In this document: positions 19,966-30,300 of the stretch, piece after piece
Position numbering within the stretch: the first letter of the stretch is position 1
Layout: the number at the start of each line of letters is the position of its first letter
Source of the DNA: Pollenia angustigena
Taxonomy: Eukaryota > Arthropoda > Insecta > Diptera > Polleniidae
Direction: 5' to 3'
DNA length: 64,000 bases
Assembly (NCBI GenBank): GCA_930367215.1
Contig: OV884056.1
Coordinates: forward strand, 286,670,067-286,734,066
The notes under the pieces: generated by a model
Seen by the model: only the letters and a program-made list of their open reading frames with translations
Database searches by the model: none
Told to the model about the DNA's origin: nothing
Program-made: the position numbers and the translations under genes

Positions 19966-21582
19966 CTTCTCACACTCCGAGCACTTGTACTCTATATGCA
20001 CAATACGTGGACAGCGATGTTGAGCTAATTTGAAGGCATCATCGTATAAAGTGCGACACAGCTGACACAAATAAGCACCAATCTTATTATCAATGCTGGC
20101 CAAAATCGCCTTAGCCTCTTCTGTGACCTCGACCACATTAAAAGCTGGATCAATGTCACCTTTACGCACCACCAACTCCTCATCGTCACGCAGCTTACGT
20201 ATAATAGTGCCGGAAACAGGACTGATGGTCTCCTCATCCAAAGACATGTGTTTGCGTAGCTTCATGCGTTTACGTTCGGTCTTATGGGTTTTATAAGGTC
20301 TTGAAGTGGATGGCAGTTGTGGGGAAATCATAAATTGCTGCGATTCCTTATCATGGGAAAATGAAGTGGAGGGCATAATTGTGGTTGTGGTTTCTTTGCC
20401 TTTTTGGCAATTAGTCAAATCTATGTATGTTTTGTTTTTATCCAGGTTTTCTTGGCTAACTTCCTGTCTTCTCGGAAAATCTCTATCAAATAGTTTAGCC
20501 AAACCGTCCACTGCACGATTGTGTAGTTCTTCATTTTCATAGATCAACTTATTACGTGTCAGTACATTGCCAGTCTTTGCCAATTCTCGTTCTAAATCAG
20601 CTTGACTTTGTAAACGTAACATTGTAGTGGCGCGAGCAGCCAAAGGATTTATGTCATCTTCATCATCATTACCTAAAACATCAACATATTCCTCCTCCTC
20701 CTCGTCGGGCTCAACATTGCTGTTGTCTTGTATTTGAGAGTAATGGTTTTCATTGCGTAAGCTTTGAGGACTTTGGGGAGATTTATGTAAAGGTTCATTA
20801 GTTTCGTCATCGTCATTTAGTTCTTGAGAACTCAATAGAGTTTCATTTTCCTCCTCCTCATCCCCATCTTCATTGTCGTCATCGTCTTCTTCTTCCTCCT
20901 CATCGTCATCCTCGGTCAGCACAATTGTTTCATTTTCCACATAAATTGTTGCCAAATCTCTACGATGTTGTTGGTGATGATGATGATGCGGCTGCAGTTG
21001 CTGGTTGTGGCGTTGATACTCTTCCATTGTTAAAGTACTTCCACATCGTTGACTCTTAGTTATTTTACCAAAATTGTTGATTATTTCTTTATTACTGTCA
21101 ATATTAAAACTTTGTGTTGGCCCTGAAGTTGTTGTGGCAGATGTTGAGGTGTCTTTATTAAAAATCTCCTCATTCAAACCATATGCCGAACTGAGTTCTT
21201 CACGTCTTGTGTAGGTCATCGTGTGTAAGAAACTGTGATGTTCCGTGGATGTTGTGGTGTCTGATGATGGTGCTACAGTTGTTCCCATGACATGCGGTCG
21301 CCACAAATAATGTTCGTCTGACATAAATCTTGGACGTTTTCTGGGCGGTGATGGTGTTGAGGGTGGTGTAATGGGCACAATATTAACTCCAGCTCGCAGT
21401 GATAAATCGAGTGGTGAAAGTATTAAATTATTTCTACTTGTTGTTCCCGCAGATGCTGTTGTGGTTGCCACTGGTGGCTGATGAGGTTGTTGTGGTGGTC
21501 TTGTACTAAATTGTGGAAATGTTTCGTTTATAGTTGGCAATGCACGACATTCCACATAATGTTCGCTCATCATTTTTAACAT
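19966..21582 (-). CDS. nerfin-1: nerfin-1 (INSM/Nerfin zinc-finger transcription factor), exon 1
   Basis: Exon 1 gives 539 codons of a 744-codon, three-exon CDS: complement of 14161-14575, 14643-14845 and 19966-21582. The ATG at 21582 directly follows an in-frame TAA, so the start is fixed; Met4 and Met5 are alternatives. Landmarks are ECRALPTINETFP at the N-terminus, LDLSLRAGVN, PSTPSPPRKRPRF, a His/Gln-rich stretch, a long Glu/Asp-rich tract, a basic HKTERKRMKLRKHMSL, and a final AYLCQLCRTLYDDAFKLAQH (finger 1, C2H-type ending HRC) with the YKCSECEK start of finger 2. The exon ends EK|GTATGT. In Drosophila, Nerfin-1 is a nuclear, transiently expressed factor in new neurons that maintains neuronal differentiation and axon guidance; the same role is inferred here. 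Nerfin-2 is shorter, so nerfin-1 is preferred. Confidence 0.85.
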
Positions 21583-21711
21583 TTACTGCAATTATTTGAG
21601 AAATTGTTTGATTGATTAGGTTAATGTGAGGCTGCGAAAGAACTTATAATAAATAGAAATAACTTTTTAAGACTTTAATTTATTTATTTTCTATTTTTAA
21701 AGATACACTTT

Positions 21712-23016
21712 ATGATGGCACTTAAAAAATATTGTGCGGTCAAAAACGCTTTTGGTAACATCCGATGCCTTATATGCCATGCAACATTTAAGGAAGGAAC
21801 GGAATATGTTATAAGACGGCATTGCGATCGTTTTCATAATAATATAAATAATTTAAATGATAAGGAAAGAGAAGACCTGTTTTATAAAAATAAAACCATT
21901 TTTTTAGAAAAATTGAAAAAATGGTTATTAGAAGAAGAAATTTATAAACAAAACTCAGTTCCCAAATTGAAAAAGGAGATTTCAAATTTAGTAATATTGG
22001 AAATTGTTAAGAAAGGAAGACCATTGTGGGATGGTGTTTTTATCAAGCAATTGCTGAAAAAAATTTGGGAAAGGCTTAATTATAACACTAAATTTATAGA
22101 GTCTCTTCCCCTGTCCAGTCAAACTGTAGGCCGTCGTACTGTTCAATTAGGAACATGTGTAGAATCTGCAATTAGGGAAAAAGTAATTAATTGCGAATTT
22201 TTTTCAATTTGTTTAGACGAAAGCACTGACATAAATGATCTGTGTGAACTTGTAATTTGTATTCGATGCGTAGACAGCGAATACACTATTTTTGAGTCAA
22301 TGTTTACTTTAGAAACATTTTATGGAAATGTAACTGGTACGTTGTTGTATGACGTTGTCACAGAAAAGCTTCTTTCCATTGTAGACATAAACAAATTTGC
22401 TGGAGTCTGCACAGATGGAGCGAATGTAATGTTGGGCAAATATAATGGGCTTATAGGCCAATTAAAAAAACACGAATTTGCAGTTCATAACTTTCACTGC
22501 ATAATTCATCAGACCGCTCTTGCATCGAAATTCATAAGTGATACCCCAGCTATGAAGACAGCAGAGGACATAATAAATCAAATTCGAGGCGGACATCAAG
22601 CGCTTACCCACCGAAAATTTTTAACCTTTTTAAAAAATAAAAATGCTATGATCTGTGACCTGAAAATGTTTACAGAAGTTCGGTGGCTAAGTCGCGGTGA
22701 TTGCCTGAATAGACTTTATGATTTAAGAGAAGAAGTTATTCAGTTCCTAGAAACTGAGAAAATAGAAATAGTTTTAGTACAGTGTTTAAAAGACAATAAT
22801 TTTATTTTAGACTTAGCTTTTTTGGCAGACACGACAAGTATGTTAAATGAACTAAATTTGGAATTGCAAGGAAAAGAACGCAATATGTGCGACTTGTCAA
22901 AAATCATTCACAATTTTAAAACAAAACTTTTTCTAATTTGTTCCCAAATTAAAACTGGTGATTTTTCCAATTTTCCAAAAACTTCACTTGTTTATAGAAA
23001 TCTCGAAACCACATGA
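21712..23016 (+). CDS. hAT-superfamily transposase-like protein (GTF2IRD2/ZBED5 type), C-terminally truncated
   Basis: An uninterrupted frame of 434 codons. Residues 19-42 form a BED-like finger (C19, C22, H37, H42). D169 in FFSICLDESTDIND and D235 in GVCTDGANVMLG match the first two catalytic acids of hAT transposases. HNFHCIIHQTALASK gives the C263/H266 pair, and TEVRWLSRGDCLNRL is the conserved W-containing block of the GTF2IRD2/ZBED5/FAM200 branch. The frame ends before the C-terminal dimerisation region, so roughly the last third is missing and no continuation was found in other frames. It starts 130 bp from the nerfin-1 ATG in divergent orientation. No terminal repeats were found around it. 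It could be a degraded element whose frame has survived by chance, or a co-opted ORF. Confidence 0.85.
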   Translation: MMALKKYCAVKNAFGNIRCLICHATFKEGTEYVIRRHCDRFHNNINNLNDKEREDLFYKNKTIFLEKLKKWLLEEEIYKQNSVPKLKKEISNLVILEIVKKGRPLWDGVFIKQLLKKIWERLNYNTKFIESLPLSSQTVGRRTVQLGTCVESAIREKVINCEFFSICLDESTDINDLCELVICIRCVDSEYTIFESMFTLETFYGNVTGTLLYDVVTEKLLSIVDINKFAGVCTDGANVMLGKYNGLIGQLKKHEFAVHNFHCIIHQTALASKFISDTPAMKTAEDIINQIRGGHQALTHRKFLTFLKNKNAMICDLKMFTEVRWLSRGDCLNRLYDLREEVIQFLETEKIEIVLVQCLKDNNFILDLAFLADTTSMLNELNLELQGKERNMCDLSKIIHNFKTKLFLICSQIKTGDFSNFPKTSLVYRNLETT

Positions 23017-23384
23017 GTTTCTGTATTGTAATTCCAATTAAAATATTGATTTTTTTTAAATTAATTTGTTAATTCATTCAATTAAAATATTGTTTAATAT
23101 TAATAATTTTTTCAATTATTTTTGTAATTAAAATGTAAAAACTTTTTAGTTGGAAAAAAATCCTTGTTTTACAATTTTTGCAAATTTGAGTAATTGGTAT
23201 AATCATTTCGGTGATAGGTGCAAAATTAAAAAAATTTTTCTTGTTTCAATTATTTTGGTGATCAAAACCGTTTTTTACTTTTTTCTGTGCATGAAATATA
23301 TGTACATATGTCCAATGGACTGGTCGCAATTTTTTTTTTTTTTTTAATTTAATTGTTTGCGCTGCTTAAAATATGAGGTTTGGT

Positions 23385-23685
23385 GTAAGAAATCACGATC
23401 TAATTTTTCAGGTCAATCCGACGATGCCTAGCCGTGCCGGGTGGGACCCAAAGTTCCCCATATTATAAAAAAAACATCTTTTCTATCAGATCTTTATAGT
23501 TATACTAGTTGAAAAGCCGAAAATCAAAAATATACCTTCGTTACGATCTTCCGCAGAGAAAGTACTTCAAGTGTGCCAAATTTCAGCTTCCTATGGCATC
23601 AGATGGCTTCAGAAAGTTGCGGAAAGAATAGGACATACATGCAAACATCCTGACATACTAAGAAATTATATATTGTATAGATAGA
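23385..23685 (+). repeat. Modular dispersed repeat fragment
   Basis: It contains GCCGTGCCGGGTGGGACCCA and then AAATTTCAGCTTCCTATGGC, GCATCAGATGGCTTCAGAAA and ACATACATGCAAACATCCTG. These phrases are typical of the same head-and-tail repeat class seen at 2049, 8135 and 58452. Confidence 0.5.
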
Positions 23686-23688
23686 TTA

Positions 23689-23965
23689 ACATATGTTCGC
23701 GCAACTCAAAAACGCTTTAGTTTATTGAAAAACTAAAAAAAAACCGAAATTCCGCAATAAAATTTACTTTAAGAAAGTTAAAACTTTTTTCTTTATGTTG
23801 GCTTTGGTTTTCGAGATATACCGTTATTTCGAAAATTAAGGAGGTTGCACAACATATGTTCGCGTAACTCAAAAACGCTTTAGTTTATTGAAAAACTAAA
23901 AAAACCGAAATTCCGCAATAAAATTTACTTTAAGAAAGGTAAAACGTTTTTCCTTTATGCGCAGT
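23689..23965 (+). repeat. Tandem duplication, period about 163 bp
   Basis: ACATATGTTCGCGCAACTCA with the following 110 bases (AAACGCTTTAGTTTATTGAA and on to AATTTACTTTAAGAAAG) recurs at 23852 as ACATATGTTCGCGTAACTCA, with only a few changes. Confidence 0.9.
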
Positions 23966-24164
23966 CGTTTTAGAAACATAATTTTAATCAAGTTATGGAC
24001 TGCAGCCAATTTTGTTCATACTTAGAAAAATGAGAATTAAAAAGGAGGCAAAATATTAAAGTTTTAACGTTTCCCATTAAATTAGCTTATAAGGGTGTCT
24101 GGTAGCACGTAACGTAATAATTGACACAAAGTTTTATTTAGGGCATTGAACGATAGAATGAAAA

Positions 24165-24335
24165 TGCAGAGTTTATTTTTTAAAGAGTATGTCATCCAGA
24201 TGTCTTCCGTCGAGTTGAACGCACTGTTCAAAGCGGAGCTTTATTTTTCGAGAATTTTCGAAAAAAATTGTCCAATTATCTCTTGCGTGGATAAGGCACA
24301 CCAAACAGTTACCCTGGGGCAATGCAATGAGAAGT
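24165..24335 (-). pseudogene. Mariner-like transposase C-terminal relic
   Basis: On the - strand, VTVWCALSTQEIIGQFF matches 'VTVWCGLSxxGIIGPFFFE'. The sequence then jumps to RFEQCVQLDGRHLDDILFKK and a stop, the family C-terminus. The part between is deleted. Confidence 0.8.
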
Positions 24336-24363
24336 GAAAAGGAGGAAATATATTAAAAACATA

Positions 24364-24865
24364 CAGCCGTATTCATAATGAAAATATGGCATAAAGTTAG
24401 CAAAAAGTTTATTCATAATACACTAACCAAACTCTGGTTAACGTTTTGCTTAACTCTTGTTAACGAGCTGCCAAACGTTGGCCAACTTGTAAAACAGCTG
24501 TTTAATGTCAAACAAGTTTGTTGGTATTTTTAATTAACTGTATTTTTTTTTTTAATTTACTGTCTTTTACTTAATTTAATTTTAATGTTAAAAACTTTTT
24601 AAAATTTTTATATGTGAAGGCAAAAACAAAAAGAGTAAATTACAAATTCAGCGATGATTAATGCAAAACGAGTTGCATTTTTGAGTAATACAATGTGGCT
24701 TCATTAAAATTCAGATTTGATGTATTAAAAGTTGGCAGATGAAGAAAAGTTCGTTATGAATTAACTCTGGGCCAACAAGCTGCTAAGCTTAATCGGCATT
24801 CTAGTTAGCAGCTCGTTGTAAGTAGTGAACAAACTGTGGCTAACTTTTTGTTATGAATACGGCTG
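24364..24865. mobile_element. 502-bp MITE
   Basis: The terminal inverted repeats are CAGCCGTATTCATAA and TTATGAATACGGCTG. The subterminal inverted repeats contain AAGTTAGC and GCTAACTTTTTG. No coding capacity. Confidence 0.85.
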
Positions 24866-25795
24866 ATAATATTTCCGAGTTTTACCAAAAATTAAAATTT
24901 CTTTTTTTTTTTGCTTAACAAACCATCTCTTGGAAATTTCGAATAAAAAAATCCAGCAAAATCACTGCAGCCGTTCTCACGTGCTCTGATTAAATACATG
25001 GACCGTTTCAAACATCTTTTTTCAAAAAACTTTCAGCAAACTAGAATCTTATGTTGCTTAACATAAAGGTAGCAAATAAATAAAGTATGTTTAGGTAAAG
25101 TAGCGAATTATGGGACAAAATGCGCAAAAATGGATTCTAAGATTCCAAATTTTTATAGAGAGAATTGTTTGTTAGTTGAAAATAGACAAAAAAATATATT
25201 TAAGAAATTTAAATTAAGGGATAAAATGGCGAAAATTTTTTTTTCATTGTACTTTGTCTCAAACCCGCTTTTCTTAAAAGGAATTAAATGAAAACTTCAA
25301 ATATGGGTAAATTCCAAAGTGTTGAACGTGACAGTCGTACGCATCAAAAATGCAATAACATTTTAAACAACAAATATTTTTACGTTATCTTAACCCTTAA
25401 ATTATAGCACTAAGAAAGCACTGTTATTTATGCTAAAGTTTATGGAGGGCGCGATTCCAGGACAAAGATAATGGCAAAAGAAGTAGCGGTTCGAACGTGA
25501 AAAAATAGAAGTAGTTTTTGTGGCCATGTATAAAAAGGCGTAGTAAAGCGAAACCTGGCACAATTTTTTAGTCAAACTACTTTCAGAATTTTACGTAGCA
25601 ATGTAACATTAAAATGTCTTTGGTTTGATTCCAAAGTCTTCTGTATTTTCTTTTTTTTTTAATCCAAAATCTGGGTCGATACGTGACATTTCGAACCTGA
25701 AATTTTTTCAATAATAATTGAACTGAATAATGATTAAAACAAAATAAAAATGTACCGTTAATTCGAATAACATATTGCTCTTGTTTGGGTAGAAA
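24866..25795. other. AT-rich stretch, no feature recognised
   Basis: Lies between the MITE and the gypsy element. No reading frame or repeat with recognisable ends was found. Confidence 0.4.
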
Positions 25796-27652
25796 TGTTT
25801 GCTAGGCTACAGATAATATTATATGTAATTTTCAAAAAAGCTAAACAGGCATTGAAAATTTTGTTTTTCAAAATTTTTCATATGTAAGAAAATTTATTTA
25901 AATAAGAAAAATTTGAACACGAAAACGGTTGCTTGTAAGTACCGGAATTTTTTTTAAAGATAGAATTAATTATAGATAATAAAGGAACTTATATCGGGAT
26001 CTTAATACATAAAAAGATAAGGATTTTGCTTGGCAGGATAATTTTATTTAAAAAGATAAAGGGTTCGAGCCCCAGCCACGTCAAGAATAAAAGATTATCA
26101 ATAACAATTTTAATTAATTTTCATGTTGTAAAATTCCTTTCTTCACAAAAATAATTTAATGAAAATTAAATTTCATGAACTTAAGCCTAATTAAAAATAT
26201 TAAAAATTTGGGTTAACAACCATAAATAGTTCAACAAAATAACCACAATACTAATTATTGTTAAAGCTAAGGCACGAGCTCTATGTGTACATTTGTCCTT
26301 CAAGTTATGCTGAAAAAGGTCAACAGAAAAGTAAAAGACAAAATGAAATAAAAAAAAAAAGGTACTTGGACTTCAAGAAAAATTCTTGACAAAAGTACGA
26401 AAAAACAGAAGTAAGGAAAAAACATGTAAAATCAATTAAAATGGATAATCATTCAGGAAAGCAAATTTCGATCTACCAAATGTTAGAATACAATTTGGTT
26501 TAAGGATTGATGTTTGACTATTGACGTCAGCAGTCGTCGATGGCTGCGAGTGTAAGACGGCAAATCCATCTGAGGAGATTGAGTGGTTGCAATCGAAACA
26601 TGTCATGGTAACCTGCCGGCCGGGGTTCGAGCCCCAGCCACGTCAAGAATGAAAGATTATCAATAACAATTTTAATTGATTTTCATGTTGTAAAATTCCT
26701 TTCTTCATAAAAATAATTTAATGAAAAATTAAATTTCATGAACTTAAGCCTAATTAAAAATATTAAAAATTTGGATTTTGAGGTAAGTTTATTGAGATTT
26801 TTTGTTGTTTTTGTTGTGATTAACTTTTATAATGTTATATAGGAGAAAATCTCCTGAAATTCAAATTGAGCAAGCAAGATTTTGCTGTCTAAATCATTTA
26901 TCTCAATTTGTGACTGTTAAAGACATTTATATCTGGAAAGAGACAATATCGAATTTATCAATTTTCCGCCTAGTTCCTGATATTACTCTTACGAATTGAA
27001 ATTTTTACCGGATATATACATATATTAACCCTGCTGAATCTTAACTCATCTTATACTAAAGCTTAACTCGAGCTTATATTAATTTTTCTTAAACCCAACT
27101 AAATATTGGCTTAAGTTTTCTTTGCTTAACTAATTATCATCTTAACTTAATTTTTCTTTTCTTAAATCTAAATTTTGTTATTTTAAATCAAACTTAATTT
27201 TTCTTTTTCTTAAACTTAACTTAAACGTAATTTTTTTTTATCAATATTAAAATATTTTTTTGTTTTTTCTCACCTTAATTTAACTTATATCAATTAATTT
27301 TCTAAAGATCTGATTTAAAATCCAGTTTTTCTTTAATTGACGTTTTTTTTTCTCTAATCTTATTTAAATTTAACGAAAATAACTAGATAAAATATGTAAA
27401 TTTTTATTTATACAAATACATTTTTTTTGCCACACTTACACAATACCTATATTATTACACATTGACATTCACTTACATACATTTAACATTTACAATTAAC
27501 AAAATTTTGAATATACATATAATCTAAATTGTTAGTAAGATAATTCGAAATCTACGATAACAAGTAAATTCAACATCACATCAGGCCTGCTGTCATCGTT
27601 GGATAAAACTTGGTGAGTTCTAAAATATTGTTATTATTTTTATTATATTTTT
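25796..27652 (+). repeat. 5' LTR of gypsy element, with tRNA-like segments
   Basis: It matches 33259-35115 over its length. It contains one partial (about 26045-26210) and one fuller (26523-26770) copy of the tRNA-like repeat. Scattered differences include 25812, a cluster near 26300-26370, and homopolymer lengths near 27230. Confidence 0.8.
26523..26770 (+). repeat. tRNA-like (SINE-like) segment inside the LTR
   Basis: It begins TGACGTCAGCAGTCGTCGAT and has an A-box-like TGGCTGCGAGTG at 26541. A perfect B-box, GGTTCGAGCCC, follows at 26624, about 83 bases downstream as in class II tRNA genes. The tail is A/T-rich, TCATGTTGTAAAATTCC to GAACTTAAGCCTAATTAAAA. Related copies lie at 27654-28092 (-), 33986-34230 (+), 48118-48360 (-), 48881-49120 (+) and 49555-50155 (-, interrupted). 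Confidence 0.7.
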
Positions 27653-27653
27653 A

Positions 27654-28092
27654 ATATTTTTAATTAGGCTTAAGTTCATGAAATTTAATCTTTATTAAAT
27701 TATTTTTATGAAGAAAGGAATTTTACAACATGAAAATCAATTAAAATTGTTATTGATAATCTTTCATTCTTGACGTGGCTCGGGCTCGAACCCTGGCCGG
27801 CAGGTTACCATGACATGTTTCGATCGCAACCACTCGATATCCTCAGATGGATTTGCCGTCTTACACTCGCAGCCATCGACGACTGCTGACGTCACTAGTC
27901 AAACATCAATCCTTAAACCAAATTGTATTTTAACATTTGGTAGATCGAAATTTGCTTTCCTGAATGATTATCCATTTTAATTTATTTTACATGTTTTTTC
28001 CTTTACTTCTGTTTTTTCGTACTTTCGTCAAGAATTTTTCTTGAAGTCCAAGTACATTTTTTGAGGAGATCGAGTGGTTGCGATCGAAACAT
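27654..28092 (-). repeat. Inverted tRNA-like repeat in the gypsy leader
   Basis: The reverse complement of the LTR-borne repeat, including GGGCTCGAACCCTGGCC near 27782 (B-box on the - strand). With 26350-26770 it makes a large inverted pair spanning the LTR/leader junction. It has no counterpart after the 3' LTR, so it inserted separately. Confidence 0.8.
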
Positions 28093-28703
28093 ATTATTGC
28101 TGTTGGTATATTATATTATTGCTGTTGGTCTCACAACATAAATAATATCATCGTGGTGTTAACTTAATATTTTTTTTGTTTAGTTTTGTAATTTATTTTA
28201 ACATTATGGATTTTCAGATTTCAAATTAATATTTGATCTGTACCGTATGTTTTTTATTTTTTTATAATGTGTATGTTATTTTGTTTGAGATTTTAGATCT
28301 TGGACATTTCAAGATCCTACTTACAAATTCATACGCAAGTTTTTATTTTATTGGCTTTTCTCTCTCTAAATTTTGTTAATATGTTGATGATTACGAATAG
28401 GATTTTTGTATTTGGAAAGTTCGAATACTTACCTACTTTATAATTCAACTATTTATTTTTTTTTTTTGCATTGTTTTAAAATTTCATTTGGAGATTTTTG
28501 TATTGGTATTCTAAATGACAATATTATACGCATTTGTAATTTTATAACACCATTATCTCTTGTTTTTGGTATACTTATGTCTGAAATTTAGTACTAATTT
28601 TTTTTATTACATTTTTTTTATCCTACCTAACTTTTGTTTGATTAACTTAGTAGTGGAAGATTTTATTAATTATAAAACTTTAACTCAAACAAGTACTTTA
28701 AAC
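28093..28703. other. Untranslated leader of gypsy element
   Basis: T-rich sequence between the inverted repeat and the gag ATG. It contains TATTATTGCTGTTGGT twice (28096 and 28122). No primer site is clear. Confidence 0.4.
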
Positions 28704-29872
28704 ATGCCTTTGACTAGAAGTCGCGAGAACTTGTTAGAGCTGGAACAACCAGCTAATGTTAGTTTTACTGTAGATGTAGGACCTACGAGTGGGAGCCAGG
28801 GTGCGCGAGGACCTTCAACGAGACAGAGGGGTAGAAAACCTACTCAGAATAATAATAGTACAGGATCTGACAATGACTCTCGGACAAGACAAATGATAAA
28901 TGACAGTATGGAATCATTTCGTAATGAAATGATGGGTTTCATTTCAAATGAAATGAGATCTGCATTTCAAGATTTGAATATTCGACAACCTGCAAGTCAA
29001 CCTCGAACAATAGAAGATTTTCCAAATATTCCATCTAGATCGACTGGAAACAATAACAGTTCAGATCATGAGCCATTTGTGGCAGACAAGGTTTTAAACA
29101 TTATAAGAAATTGGAAAATTAAATTTACCGGACGTGACAATAATATAACCGTTGATGAGTTTATTTACCGTGTGAATATTCTTACAACTAATAATATCAG
29201 AGGTGACTTTGAACTATTATGTAAGTATGCTCATTGTTTCTTCGAAGGTAAAGCACTTGAATGGTACTGGCGTTATCACAGACAGACCAATGACATTGAT
29301 TGGAATTCACTGACTGACGCTTTGAAAAAACAATATAAAGAGGACTATAAGGACTTTGACATTCTTGAGAATATACGTCGACGAAGACAACGACATAATG
29401 AGAACTTTGACGACTATTTTGAAGATATTTCGGAGTTAACGGACAAACGCCGATTTCGGACAGCGAGTTATGTGAGACAATTTTAAGGAACTTAAGGACC
29501 GAGATTCGACATGAACTTCTTCATTTGGAAATTTCTTCTGTGTCCCAACTTCGTCGTGAAGTGGGAAAGCATGAGAAATTTATAAAGGATGTTCGTACAA
29601 ACGAGGCTCGGAGGTCGAGCAAAGGACAGATTTCGGAATTAGACAATGCGAACGTGGACTTGGAGTATTTTGAAGACGGAACAGGGGAAATTTGTGCATT
29701 GCGAAAGGATTTGACATGTTGGAACTGTGACAAGACGGGACATACGTATTTTGACTGTTTGGCGACTAAACGGATATTTTGTTACGGTTGTGGTGCCAGG
29801 GACATTTATGGACCTAACTGCACAATTTGTTTAAGAAAGTCGGGAAACGGACTGAAGGATGTTCGACGGACT
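28704..29872 (+). pseudogene. gag of Ty3/gypsy element (frameshifted)
   Basis: ATG at 28704 (MPLTRSRENLLELEQ). A retrotransposon-gag capsid-type region (NWKIKFTGRDNNITVDEFI, then GKALEWYWRYH and WNSLTDALKKQY) runs to about 29440, where a one-base indel breaks the frame. In the next frame the protein continues SELCETILRNLRTEIRHEL and reaches a CCHC zinc knuckle, CWNCDKTGHTYFDC, near 29720, followed by a second Cys-rich motif lacking the His (CYGCGARDIYGPNC). Gag would package the RNA. Here it is broken. Confidence 0.9.
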
Positions 29873-30300
29873 TGAGGACATCCGGTACTAGTGGACAGGA
29901 AGACACGGACACGACAAAGACCATAAATGATTTTAATATGAACAATGGTACACCGAAAGAGAACGTTCACCCTTCCCACAACTTATTAAAACCATATCAT
30001 GTTAGGTTAGCTGAATATAAAAAGGTTCGAGCAAGAATTTTTGGCGAGAATAAGAAAATTAGTAGATCTTCTAACCGTATTCGTGAATTTTATCGCAAAT
30101 TAAAGTTATTTAAGAATATTTTAATTTCACCTATTATATCCCAGGAACAAGATAGTAGGCCTTATATTAACCTTAAGATTAATAATAGTTTTCATTTGGC
30201 TCTATTAGATAGTGGCGCGAATAAAAGCGTTATTGGAGGTATTTGGCGGACGAAGTTCGGAATGAGTCTTGTTTTAGGAGATGTGTAGGTAATGTACGTA
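29873..30300 (+). pseudogene. Protease region of gypsy pol (frameshifted)
   Basis: A linker frame leads to LALLDSGANKSVIGG near 30200, the aspartic protease active-site motif DSGA. The frame then shifts at about 30240-30250, and the rest of the protease (DVLGMAGLNVTFQGE, LVVPTIRQDIICG) is read in the frame of the RT ORF. Confidence 0.85.

Noticed and set aside
23330..23345. Poly-T run as the reverse of a processed pseudogene tail
   Set aside because: No spliced gene sequence lies next to it.
26523..26644. A functional tRNA gene
   Set aside because: The B-box is perfect, but the acceptor and D arms do not fold into a normal cloverleaf and the sequence is multi-copy with a long shared tail, so it is a tRNA-derived repeat.
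29445..29525. Programmed frameshift between gag and pol of the gypsy element
   Set aside because: The break lies inside gag before the zinc knuckle, without a slippery site, and further random breaks follow, so decay or sequence error is more likely.
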